A stretch of DNA of 64,000 nucleotides from Dastarcus helophoroides. Taxonomy: Eukaryota; Arthropoda; Insecta; Coleoptera; Bothrideridae. The position numbers and the translations under genes are program-made. The notes under the pieces were generated by a model. It was not told where the DNA came from. It saw nothing but the letters and a program-made list of their open reading frames with translations, and did not search any database. The first letter of the stretch is position 1. Every line of letters begins with the position of its first letter. Location: NCBI GenBank assembly GCA_028583605.1, contig CM053327.1, positions 25,593,629 through 25,657,628 on the forward strand, written 5' to 3'. This document shows positions 11,421 to 22,329 of the stretch, one piece after another.

Positions 11421-12529
11421 ATTGAAAGCCTCATATCGTTCATTTATGCAGCATTGCAACACATGCCTATTTTTATGAAAATTTAATATCGTTTTCCCAC
11501 AGTAAAATGACATGGTATATAAAATACGATGATCATGAGTCGGCGGACACGAAATCAGCTATTTACACAACATCAGCATCAAGGCATATTTATTATGACA
11601 GCCAGTTGGCTAATCTTTCCAATTTGTTAGTTGAATCGCATCAAGAAAGTCGCAGTTTGGCACCAGTGTCGTCTAGCGGAAAAATTCGTCATTTCTTTTG
11701 CACCTAATGCATTTTGTCAACGATCGATATGTATTTCTGATTATCCACGTTTAGCTAGGGTCGATTCAACTAATTAAGTGCTGAGAATAAAGAGTGCGGG
11801 AGAGGCAACCAAATTTATTTTCAATTTATTAACGGTTTTCAGTATCCTATTAACAACTTTTGTTTCGTTTGTTGTTTAAATAGTTGAAAATGATTGGCAA
11901 ATTTCTCAAAAAATCGTATGATCGATAATCCTAACTAATTATAAATCTGAGAGTGTGTTTGTCCGCTTTTCACGGCTCAATTACTGAATTGACTTTGACG
12001 AAAATTAGTAGAGACGTACCTTGCAAGACGGGATTGTTAGTAGGATACCATTTCTCCCGGAAAACTTTCAGATGCGGTTACTAAAATATTGGTAGGCAAA
12101 TTAATGAAAATTGTCAAAATCTTTTCCTTGTGCAATGTTTCATTTCGATTTTGTGATTGTGTTCAATTTGGTGTCTTCATGATAATTCTAGCTAAAGTAA
12201 CTGCCCTGTTTTGCGTAACTGCCTTTGCTAGTAATTTAAAAATTTTGACACAAGTGCGGCGAATTTTAAAAGGTTTTCGATTTTTTTTCTGAAGTGATTG
12301 TGAATAGTGAAATGTTTTTGCAATTCTTCCTCTCAACTTAAAATGTTACATGGCTACAGAGATTTTGACAATATTGTCAAGATTTTCTTATAATAACTCA
12401 AAAAAAATCCTTCCATATTTGAAACCACGCAGACAAAGTCGCTAGTAACGCTCTTAAAAATATAAAACTTAAATTCAAAAACTGCTTTTAACGAAGGGTC
12501 CAAGCGTCCTATAAATTGACAAATCCTCG
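11421..12529. other. Interval without a recognisable gene
   Basis: AT-rich, with no supported coding or RNA feature. The short frames at 11507-11707 and 12089-12292 show no resemblance I can name. The first ~60 bases could hold further decayed LINE sequence. Confidence 0.4.
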
Positions 12530-12870
12530 TAGATTCCACTTTGTTTATACTCCACGGAGCTGACCCACCCGACCCACACACGCATACCGCTAGCGGAAGT
12601 TTCCAGCGCCTAGAGTCGATCTCTGGTACTACTCGGTACTCGCACCTCGCACTCGCCATTCGTTAGCTAAACTCGGTAAAACGTCGCAATGGCTTAACGT
12701 AGACAGGTCGGAGGCGTACGACGGCAGGCTTTCGACCCAAATAGACACTCTGCATGGGATTCCCGCCCTACGGTGGCATCATGCGAGAGATAGGGAGGAT
12801 GTAACTAACATCTGGCCGGCAGAGGTGAGAAGGGAAGTGGGCTGAAGAAGAGAGAGTGACTCAAGTCTAA
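12530..12870. other. CpG-richer patch, possible promoter or first-exon region
   Basis: This stretch is visibly richer in G+C and CpG than anything within several kilobases, with clusters such as GCGTACGACGGC and repeated CTCGCA/CTCGCC words. A donor-like GAGGTGAGAA occurs near 12817-12826 on plus. An open frame on minus (12354-12659) begins inside it, but its translation is unfamiliar. It could be a promoter with a non-coding first exon, or a GC-rich piece of an unidentified mobile element. No core promoter motif is convincing. Confidence 0.3.
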
Positions 12871-13249
12871 AAGGATTGCGTTATTCCGAATGCAAGGGAA
12901 ATTAACTAACTATATCGGAGATTCCATTTATAATTTTATGCCTTACGAGGCCTTAAACGTGATGTAATCAGTGTTTGATCGCCCATTTATCGATTGCATA
13001 AAGTCCACTAGGATTCTACAGATCTGGTATCTAGCTGCTGTAAAACAAAGTTTCACGTTTTAGTTTGGGCTTTTTTATAAACTCTACAATTCATTTTTAA
13101 TATAAAAATTTGACTTACAGTACAGATCCACTTCAAATCGAAATTACTGCTTTGAGAAATTTCTTATCAAAGCTAAAATCAAAATCCGAGGATTTTTTTT
13201 ACAAACTCAGTCGTGTTAATTTTATCTGTATAATTCTATACTTTTTTTA

Positions 13250-13440
13250 TAGAGTAACATATTGGCGACCAAGACAAACCAAGCGCAGCGCGGAAAGGCC
13301 ACAAAGAAGATGGCTTGATGATATCAGGATAAAAGCAGGAAACAGGCGGTTTCAGTTAGCACAGGACGGATCAGCTTGGGGGAGCACGGGAGAGCTCTAC
13401 GTTCAGGAGTCGACAAAAAACGGCTGATAAAGAAGAAGAA
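13250..13440 (+). pseudogene. C-terminus of an endonuclease-RT LINE with GAA tail
   Basis: The plus-strand frame reads RPQRRWLDDIRIKAGNRRFQ, then LAQDGSAWGS and GELYVQESTKNG before a TGA. This is the characteristic end of a common insect LINE protein whose usual form is RWxDDI...AGxRWxxLAQDRxxWRxLxEAYVQ. The stop is followed by TAAAGAAGAAGAAGAA, the short GAA-rich tail seen at the 3' end of such elements. The copy is truncated to its last ~55 codons. Another LINE copy in the opposite orientation begins at 13441, so two LINE 3' ends abut tail to tail. Confidence 0.7.
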
Positions 13441-13918
13441 GAATCTTTTTTTTAAGCTTAATCCACTTGCAAAGGGAAAACCCATTATGCTTTCAAAGTA
13501 CTGCGAGTAGGATGCGGAAACAAGCATAGATGGCGATGAACCGCCTTCTTAAAAGAGGATAGGTTGTAATTTTTGGGGAAAATTCCTTTCGGTAATAAGT
13601 TAAATAACTTGGAAGTTCTATAGAAAAAAAGAGTCTCCATAAACAGAAGTCCTTACTGTGTCAAGCTGGACCGCACAGGAATTTGCTGTCTCCGACTGTC
13701 TAGTATGCCTCAAGAACCTTGCCCTTGGCGGGAATCAATCCTATTAGTTCCAGCGAGCACCTAGAAAAGAGACAAGTCACCAACCATACGCGTGTGCTCT
13801 AGTGTTTCGAGAGAATCGGTCAGACTTTCGTCATCAATTAGGCGAATCGCTCTTCTTTGAATTGAATCCAAGAGACCTAAAGGGTGTTTTGGGGCTGAAC
13901 TCCAAACTTTTTTACTCG
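13441..13918 (-). pseudogene. 5'-truncated LINE 3' end (family L1-window)
   Basis: The plus-strand sequence starts with a T tract and the word AATCCACTTGCAAAGGG, the complement of the A-tailed end of this LINE family. It runs to CTCCAAAC at 13910. It aligns through most of its length with 59968-60556, and with the complement of 15960-16485. It encodes the protein's C-terminal end, including FEINEQRS-type and DDESLTDSLE-type sequence on minus, with disabling changes. Truncation at the 5' side with a retained 3' tail is the usual outcome of incomplete target-primed reverse transcription. Confidence 0.8.
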
Positions 13919-15394
13919 CACTATTAATGTCTGACTTATGAAAGGTGTCGATTATTTATATGGGTTCATATTAATGCGAAATTCCTCCATAACACCTCAA
14001 TGAAATGTAAACTTAATTGATGGTATATATAGAATGCCGTACAATAAGCAAGAAAATCAATCATTCTTAACAACAAATTTATAAACATATAACTAAACAG
14101 AAATGTTGAGCTTGGAGGTTACCCATGCATGTAGAGAAACACCGTGTTATTTGAAATTCCGCTGAGAATTCCATTACATTTTTTCCCTTAACAGGATGGC
14201 TATGCATTTATGCAAAATTCCGTTTATTAAACTATGCATAAATACAGACATTATTCGTTTACTAATCATTAATCTAAAACGGATTTTATCTTTCAAAAGT
14301 ATCCGCCAATGTGGGTAAGTTACTCGATGCTACGCTTATATTTGATCACAAGCACACAGAGGACTACCGTCAATATTAAGAAGTCGCTTACCCGGTTGTT
14401 AGGGTTGCGGTAGGCGTGGCTTCGCCGCTAGGATAGAATCAAAGAATTGACTCTACACAGAACTGCAGAGACATAGAATCTTTCTAAACATGCGGTAGAA
14501 CGAACGCTTGTTATTTTATCGGATTCATATCGATATTTCGTCGTCTTTTCATGCTTACTCCCAATTAAATCCTGTAAGGTATTTTTCTTCTCTACCGCTT
14601 TAGTTGGATTAATTGATATTTTCCAACTAATAAACCACCTTTTTTTTAGTTCTCGACCGATAAATAATCAGCATATTTGAACACGAACATTAGTCATGCA
14701 CCGATACTTGTTATTTTTTCTACACATTGGTTTCTGGCGCAAAATTCCATGCACTTAACATTTTATACCCTGACCTGTTTACTGCACATTCACTTGCTTA
14801 ATTAGCTTGGCAAAATTGAACTTGTGCTTTTTATGCGCCAGATTCTAATAATTTGGTCATTATTAAATTTTTGTGCAAATTAGTTAGAAAGCAAATTATC
14901 GAGATTACATTAATTGGTCTCGACGTATTTAAAGATCTCAATTGTAGGAACGGTTGACGGGGATTTTTAATAGTTTCCTTGAATATACTGATCGCCGATT
15001 TACAAATGACAACCGGCGGACTAAATTATAGATTGCAGCGCTAACAATGGAAGTAATTTACAATTAAAATAAGGACAATCTCTTTCTACTCTTTTGATAA
15101 ATAAATAGAGTATAAATCACCTGCTTTGCACATACCAACAAATGCTAATTATCGACAAACAATATTATTAAATTAGCATTCTTAAAATTACAGTATGATC
15201 AATAGTGTTGAACTTATCAATAAGTATGCACGTTATCTTTTAGAAAATGCAATTTCGCATATTCTGACCATACATGTACTCCAGCCAAAAAAAAAAAAGA
15301 ATTTTAAAAAATTCGAATCTTCGAAAAACCGAATTTTAGAAGACACGTGGATTTTAGGGAATCGATTTTGAATTAAAAATTGAGATCAGCAGAA
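13919..15394. other. Interval without a recognisable gene
   Basis: AT-rich, non-repetitive by eye, with no coding frame above chance and no RNA gene that I can support. It ends with an A-rich run just before the LINE copy at 15395. Confidence 0.45.
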
Positions 15395-16485
15395 AAAGCC
15401 TGGCACTGATCTCTTCTCGCCAAATTAACATGGTATGATCTTCCTCCTGGACTCTGTCATTTGATATCCAGTTTTCTGGCTGACAGATCTCTTCAAGTCG
15501 TCTTTGATGACATCTCATCCAAGTCAATTGGGATTAATGCAGGGGTGCCTCAGGGCTCTGTCCTGTCTCCTACTGTTTCTGTTACACATAAACGATCTCT
15601 TAACTTCAACTTCCAATCCAATATACAGCTACGGCAGATGATAGTACCATTATTCGTCGCTGCTTCAAGGGAACATCAAAAACAGATGATTAATCGGGAG
15701 CTGGAATGGGTTAAGGAAAATCTGGTCGACTTCAACGCCTCAAGAACTCAGGCCGCGGTTTTCTCTAAGAAAACATTAACAAATAATGCAACTAACATAG
15801 TCATGAGCAGTAAAATCCTCTCGATGGGATTCAATCTGTTTATCCTAGGAGTAAAGCGAGCACCAACTTTTCTTGGTACGATCATGCGCGCGCCATTGCC
15901 AAGTCTGCTTCTCAGAAGCTAGGCTTTCTTTTTAAAGCTAAAAAGTACTTCACATCTCATTAACTGCTCACTTTATACAAAACTCAAGTAAGACCACCAC
16001 TAGAATACCGTTCTCATGTTTGGAGTTCAGCCCCAACTTTGACTCTTTTGGATTCAATTCTAAGAAGAGCGATTTGCCTAAGTGATGACGAGAGTTTGAC
16101 CGATTCTCTCGAAAAACTAGAGCACTGGCGGATGGTCGATGACGTACCTCTTTTCTACAAGTACGCACTTTCACGGGAGATGCTTCCAGAAACTAATAGA
16201 ATTGACCCCTCCAAAGGTAAGATTTTTAAGGCACGCAAGACAGTCAGAGACAGCAAATTCCTGTCAGTCCAGCTTGACACAGTGAGGACTTCTATCTACG
16301 GACTCTTTTTTCTAGAGAACTTCCAAGCCATGGAACTCGTTACCAAATGGGATTTTCCCCAAAATTTACGACCTATCCTTGTTTAAGAAGGACGGTTCAT
16401 CGCCATCTATCCTTGTTTCCGGATCCTACTCGCGGTGCTTTGAAGGTATAATAGGGTTATCCTTTGCGAGTGGATTGAACATAAT
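15395..16485 (+). pseudogene. LINE RT C-terminal half with 3' end (family L1-window)
   Basis: The plus strand reads SFLADRSLQVVFDD, INAGVPQGSVLSPT, then a shortened stretch and a catalytic block where TAC and GCAGATGATAGTACC are separated by one extra base, so YADDST is frameshifted near 15635. Next come LVDFNASRTQAAVFS, ILGVKRAPTF, and after a shift LDSILRRAICL, DESLTDSLEKLEH and VQLDTVRTSIYGLFF. The 3' end is GAGTGGATTGAAC near 16480. Hydropathy and motif order fit a Jockey/CR1-like element of insects. This copy is the best for rebuilding a family alignment with those at 9385, 13441 and 59968. Confidence 0.85.
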
Positions 16486-17538
16486 GCTTGCCATTAGAGG
16501 CGTGCAATTACTGAAGCAGATAATTAAATTACAATTTCTACATCGAAAATAAATCTCATGCTCGAACAGAGTTATTTTAAGGACGATTAACAAGTAAATC
16601 AAGCTACTATCGAGTTGTTAGCACGTGTATCATGGGCACAAGAATGAGGCAAAATCAAAAACCTAACCGGCTTTTTAGCCATAAATTATATGCTATGAAT
16701 GTGTACCATATAATTTAGATAAATTTAAATAATCTATTAAAACAAATACCAGTCGGTCTGCTTGAACCAGCCGATCATTGGACAAAATAATTGCCCAAGC
16801 CTTTAATTATCTCATTGGTTAACGATGTCTAATCAGCGGGAGACTTGGTGTATGTCACGGCAGTAAATATCTTATTTTGGAATTTTAAACAAACCGTTTC
16901 GTTAAATAATGTCAACATGATACTGCTCCAGGTGTAAACAAATGACCTACATATAGCGACATCAGAGCAATCGCGAGCAACTCCGAGCAAAAAACGTTAA
17001 AAAAAGAGAAACAAGATGACTAAAATTTTATTTTTAACCAAAATCTCATGTTTGTTGGCAAATTTCAGCAAGTTACGAGCTGCCGTTTTATAATAACTGT
17101 AAAGATGAATTTAGCATCTGCACGGTTGCAATTCTGGCCGCGTCTCCTCCTGAGGCGGAATTCGCATCAAGCGGAAATGAGCAAGGTTGAGACAGTTTCG
17201 CATATTTGTTCCATATTTTATCTACGATGACTCAAATCGAGCTCCCCACAGAAATCTTGTTTTTAAAAGCTGCAAATAATTACTTAACATCTTATAATAA
17301 AGAAAATTATTGCTTAAAATATTGTAAACATAAAAAAATTAATAAAAAGTTAAAATTCCGTAATTATCGAATTTTTTACCTCTTTTCCGATCAACTTTAT
17401 TCGCAGTAAATTTTTTTATCAGAAACCAATAACTAGGACTTGTAGAGAATGTTAAGCAGTTTTCAAAACTCTACTCGCATTTTTTGTGCGATCATTATTT
17501 TCCTAATATTCTCTGTATTTTCGTTGCGAAGTATTAAT
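16486..17538. other. Interval without a recognisable gene
   Basis: No coding resemblance, RNA gene or inverted repeat stands out. Short frames at 17048-17409 are unremarkable. Confidence 0.45.
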
Positions 17539-17722
17539 ATTTCGGTTCATGTTTTATTGGCTTTTTCTTCGCCAGTTACTCCTTTCACAATTCTTGATTT
17601 CAGTAACCTTCCGTTAACAGATTCTATAACAGATTGCCAATCCTCAACAGAAGGTTACTGAAATTTAGAATTGTGAAATGAGTAACTTGCGAAGAAAAAG
17701 CTAACAAAACATGTACAGAAAT
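17539..17722. mobile_element. Foldback MITE, family A, copy 2
   Basis: This is the best preserved copy. The left arm starts ATTTCGGTTCATGTTTTATT and runs through CTTTTTCTTCGCCAGTTACTC. The right arm is its complement, ending AACAAAACATGTACAGAAAT. Together the arms cover most of the 184 bases, leaving a centre rich in AACAGATT words. No coding sequence. Target-site duplication is not clear: TTAAT lies on the left and TATTT on the right. A different MITE starts only about 16 bases downstream. Confidence 0.8.
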
Positions 17723-17737
17723 TATTTGCCTAGTTAT

Positions 17738-18136
17738 TAGCCGGCCCATACACCAGCGGATTACTCGACGAATTGGCGAATTGACGAATTAACTTTGCGT
17801 TAATGGACAGAACCGAGCCACAGACTAATCGGCAGACTTTACCTTGCCCAGACTAAATATGTCAGTTAGTGGCCAACTTTGACATATCTCACTCAAACAC
17901 CAACTAAATCTCGGGTGCATGCAAACATACCTCGAGCCGAGTCCAATTCGTACAAAAGTGACGAGTATTAGCCAGCAACGTGAAATTTTTAACTGGCGGA
18001 TTTAATTGGAGATTATATGTATACAGATATGTACGCTAGAGGAAAGCATTATTTTTGGTATGTAGCGAGTCAAGTACGCAGATATATCTGTACAGATTAA
18101 ATCCACAGATCCGATTCGTTCGTGTATGGTCGGCTA
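17738..18136. mobile_element. MITE with terminal GCCGGCCCATACAC / complement
   Basis: The left end reads TAGCCGGCCCATACAC and the right end is GTGTATGGTCGGCTA, an inverted match with about two differences. Inside, words such as GATTTAAT and GGATTA recur in both orientations near the ends. About 400 bases, no coding frame. The termini resemble those of non-autonomous DNA transposons but I cannot name the superfamily. It sits almost against the family A MITE at 17539. Confidence 0.6.
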
Positions 18137-19045
18137 TTGATTATCAGAGTCAAAACTGACTTTTTTATTTTTTATGACGATAATTCAGAGAAAAGTTATT
18201 GCTCCAAGCTCGGAAGAGAATAAAATTATCTAGGAGAACTTTACACTGAAGTCACTGAAAAAAATATCTGACCATCCATGGTTCTTTTAAAAGGTAAAAA
18301 AAATCGGCCCACAATTTTCTTAAGTTGGCTGTGAAAATTGTTATGTATGTTATTAACATATGTCTTAAATAACTTATAAGTAGTTCTGAAAATATGAGTA
18401 GTTGACAATTGCAAGGTTTTAATACATTTAAACTACTATCATAAAAAACCTACTGATGGAAAACCCAAATATTTTGTTTAAGATCACTAGAAGAGCATCA
18501 AACGACTCACTGTTTGGGTTAGTAGTTATTAATTCAAATCATAAACTTTCGTCTTTTACCTTGAAAAATTCTAACCTCTTTTAGTCAATAAGACGTCAAA
18601 GTGACACTTGACAGATCAACTAAAATAAGCACATGCCTTTCTGGCTGTGTCCTTTTCTAACAGCACACTTGATAACTTTTTTATTTGAACACCCGATAAT
18701 TAATTAATCGGTATTGGGTTCAGCAAAACCTGATTTTTACGATTTGAACGCTTGCACGAGATCGACCTTTGCATTTCGTACTTCTGCGTGTAATATTTTA
18801 ATAGCCGGAATCTTGTGTTTATTGGTTAGACAACGATTTATTCGTACGGATATAAATGTTTACTTGTTTAATACTGGAAGCGGCGGAAATTTGCTATAAG
18901 TAGAAACATATGCTGTTAAAGTACACATTGCACGGTTGGTGAAAATGGGTTATTTCAATATTGGTTGATTCTGTTTTTTAACAATAAATTATAATCGTTA
19001 CAATTGACCAACTCGAATCTAGAAAAAAAAAAAAATAAAATTATT
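18137..19045. other. Interval without a recognisable gene
   Basis: No coding or RNA feature is supported. A 61-codon frame at 18714-18899 has no resemblance that I can name. Confidence 0.4.
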
Positions 19046-19165
19046 AAGGATTCTAATGCACAGACCAATAGGTTTGAACATTTATTAGATTCGAAGTTTG
19101 GAAACCAAAAAAAACCTTAAATCTAATAAATGTTCAAACCTATTGGTCTGTGCATTAGAATCCTT
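19046..19165. repeat. Perfect 46-bp inverted repeat
   Basis: The arms at 19046-19091 and 19120-19165 are exact complements over 46 bases, with a 28-base spacer containing an A run. The arm includes TAATGCACAGACCAATAGG. That word is also the outer end of the family H element beginning at 19395 and of the one at 32535-32830. Perfect arms beside diverged relatives imply recent formation or conversion. It would form a strong hairpin in single-stranded DNA or RNA. Confidence 0.9.
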
Positions 19166-19394
19166 GTCTTCTTTTTTCCTAGAGAGCAACCGCTTCGCTA
19201 GGTGGCAGTGTTTCAACTGTTGGTAGTTCAGCTACCTATGATTCAGAGAGCTAGAGACCTAGAGAGCTTCATGAATTTGTAGTCTAGGTTGCATACTTGC
19301 CTACGAAAATTATTAAGCACAAACCAAAAATCATATTTTGCTAAAATCAGGATATTGTACAAAAACAAAAACACTCCGAAAAAATTGGAATGTT

Positions 19395-20205
19395 TAATCT
19401 AATGCACAGACTAATAGGTCTGAACATAAATCCGATTCGTCAGTAGTCGACGTAGTTTAGGCACCAAAGACCGGTCTCGATCTTATTAGATCAGGCAAAG
19501 TCGAATGCTGACAAATGTTGCGGCCATTATGCACTTAGAAATTATGTAATTTCTAAGTATAGCACTACTACTAGTCTAGGAAATGAGCTGCGGTGTAGCT
19601 CCAATAAGCATTCAGCAAATAGGATTAGAATAAGGTCTCTGGACTTTTCCAAAAGGACTGTTTCTACTAAACGTCAGTAGGTCAACTGCTGGTTGTTTTA
19701 CTTATTCCTAATACAGTTTTAGAGCGCTGCACTATTGCAGTTTAGGTCGAATTAAATTTCAGAAAAAAAACGCGAAATTTCCAGATACAATTTTAAATTT
19801 AATACGAAAAACAGTTTGGATTCAAAAAAATATATATATTTCCTCGAAATTTTATGTTTAGTCTGGGAAGGAAACTGTGAAATAGCTCCAATAAGTAAGC
19901 AAATAGCATTGGAATAAAACAAATAGCATTGGAATAAAACAAATAGCATTAGAATAAAACAAATAGCATTAGAATAAAGTCTCGGGACTTTTCCAGAAGG
20001 ACCATCTCTGCTAAACGTCAGTGGGCCAACTATTGGTTGTGTTACTTATTATCAGCAAATACACGTTTAAAGGGCTGCCCTATTGCAGTTTAGGTCGCAT
20101 TAAATTTCATTAAAAAAATTTAAATTTCTGGATACAATTTTAATACCAAAAACGGTTTGAATTTAAAAAAAATATATATTTTTTCGAAATTTTGTATCTC
20201 AAAGA
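19395..20205 (+). mobile_element. Dispersed element, family H, internally duplicated copy
   Basis: The order is TAATGCACAGACTAATAGG, then GACCGGTCTCGATC, then GTCGAATGCTGACAAAT, then a junction near CTAAGTATAGCACTACTACT, then a block containing TCTGGACTTTTCC and CTAAACGTCAGTAGG. The same blocks in the same relative order occur on the minus strand at 32535-32830 and 50089-50290. The final block is tandemly duplicated here (19572-19858 and 19859-20205). A perfect 11-bp-arm palindrome lies at 19534-19557. I see no protein coding and cannot assign a class. Confidence 0.65.
19901..19980. repeat. 20-bp minisatellite, four units
   Basis: AAATAGCATTGGAATAAAAC is repeated in register at 19901, 19921, 19941 and 19961, with a G-to-A change shared by the last two units. 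The array lies inside the second half of the family H duplication. The first half has a single equivalent unit near 19617, so the expansion followed the duplication. Confidence 0.95.
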
Positions 20206-22329
20206 AAATTTGAGATAAAAATAGAATTTAAGATAAAAATCTTCGAGGTTTCATATTAAGGTAGTTCCCTTCATTTTTAATTTAAATTTGAATTTTTGAA
20301 ATTAAGATTCAATTTTCGACCTAATTTATTTTTCTCAAAATCTGGAACGTTTTTCCATATTCGCCTTTTTCTTCGAAGAGTCGTTTCCCAATTTGGCCTT
20401 CATTAAAATTTATTTATATCTGGAAATTTCGATTAATTCTCAGAATCTTTTCTTCAAAAAAAAATGACTTCAAAATGTCTTTACGTTTGGGCTTTTATGG
20501 ATTTTGCGCGATTTTTTCCTAATTCGCCACTTTTTTGACTTTTAGATTTTATCTCAAACTTCGTCTCTTTTTCGAAATTTTGACTTTATTGTTAAAATTT
20601 GACTGTTTTTTTTCTTCCAAAGTCTTGCCTTGTCATTGGAAATTTGCAGCTTTATTTCAAAAGTCGATTTTTTTCCTGCTTTTGGCAACTTTTGAATTTT
20701 TTCACAAAGTTTCTCGAAATTTCAAGTATTTTCCTGAAATTTGCCTAATTCCTTAAAATTGAGTCAAAGTTTTAATCAAAATAGTAAAAACTTGGGGAAA
20801 TTTCTTTCGAAAATGGCGAGAAATTGCTTTCAGCAAATTGTTGGTGCAATTTCAAATATTTTTAGAAATTCATTTATTTTCTCAAAATTACGTCAAAATG
20901 TTAAAATAACAGAAGTAGAATTTTTGAGATATTTTTTTATTTAAAGCTGAAAATTTCAACTTTTTTTGGAAAATTTCAATAACTGTATCAAAATTTAAAT
21001 AAACAATAAACATTTTTGCAGATTTCGAATTTTTGGAAATCTCGAAAATCGAAAATATACATATAAACAAAGCTCTGTCTAGATTTCAAGATGTTAAATT
21101 TAGGCCCCCGAAAGAAAAAAATATTGTTTACGACTAAAAAAAAACTAGCTTCGCCATTTCTGTGCGGTTGCACCTGTTGCACTTACCTCGTTACGGCTCT
21201 GCCTCTTTTAACAAAAAATCACATCAGAGCTGAAAAAGTTTTTAGTTTGAAGACCTTTAATTTCGACCTTTTTTAAAAATCTTGACGATTCCAATTACGA
21301 TTTTTTTTTTAATTTTAGTTTTATTTAATTTCAGCTTCCTTTAAATTTCGACTTTTTTAAATTTCTACCTTTTTCAAAATTTATATTTTTCGAACAATGC
21401 CTAGTTTTGTCAAAATTGAACGTTGAAAATTTCGACTTTCTTTAAATTTTTGATTTTAACTTTTTTAGAGGTATTTTTTTGAAAAATTGAAATTTTCTAT
21501 AATTTCGACTTTTTTTTTCGAAATTGGCTCTTTTCTGAATTTATAATTTTTAAATAAATTTTAAATTATTTTAAGTTTTAATTTTTTCAAAATTTTGAAT
21601 GTCGTATTTCAAAATTTAGATTCCTTTTTAAAATTTGAACTTTTTTTTGAAAATTCCTGTTTCTTTGAAAACTTTGACATCACAAAATTAGGTTTTTTCT
21701 CATTTACTTTACATTTTTTTCAAAACATTAATAATTCCATTTTTTTGAAAATGTCAGTTTTTTGAGAGCTGGACTTTTTTTTAGTTTTATCTTTTAGACA
21801 CCTTTTGACTTTTTTGAAAATTTTATTATTTATTACATGATTTGACATTTTTTAAGCCCATTTTAAAAGTTGGGGATTTTTCTTGTAAATTTTCGAATTT
21901 TTTCCTAAAAATATGGATTTTTTTTTAATTTCAATTTAATTTGTGAAAATGTTGACTATTATTTATAATTTTCACATTTTTTAAATTTCAACGATTTTCC
22001 AAATTTCAACCTTTTAGAAATTTTCATTTTTTTTAACTTCGCCTTTTTCGAAAATTTCGTTTTTTTATAAATTGCGATTTTTTTTAAATCTTGTAATCTA
22101 TTAAAATGTAGTTTTTAAAAATTTCGAACTTTTTTAAAAAAATTCGTTGTTTATTCACATTTTTAATGTTATTTAAATATCGACAAAAAATTCAAAGTTT
22201 TGAATATAATTTTGATTTTTTGTCAAATTTTCGACTTTTTTAAAATTTTGACTTTCTTAACACATTGCTTTTTTGAAAATGAATAAGATTTCAAAAATTT
22301 CTATTTTTTGAAAAAATCGATTTTTTTAA

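Noticed and set aside
12354..12659. 101-codon frame on minus starting in the CpG-rich patch
   Set aside because: The first half follows GC-rich sequence and the second half AT-rich sequence; there is no family resemblance or splice signal, so I report only the patch.
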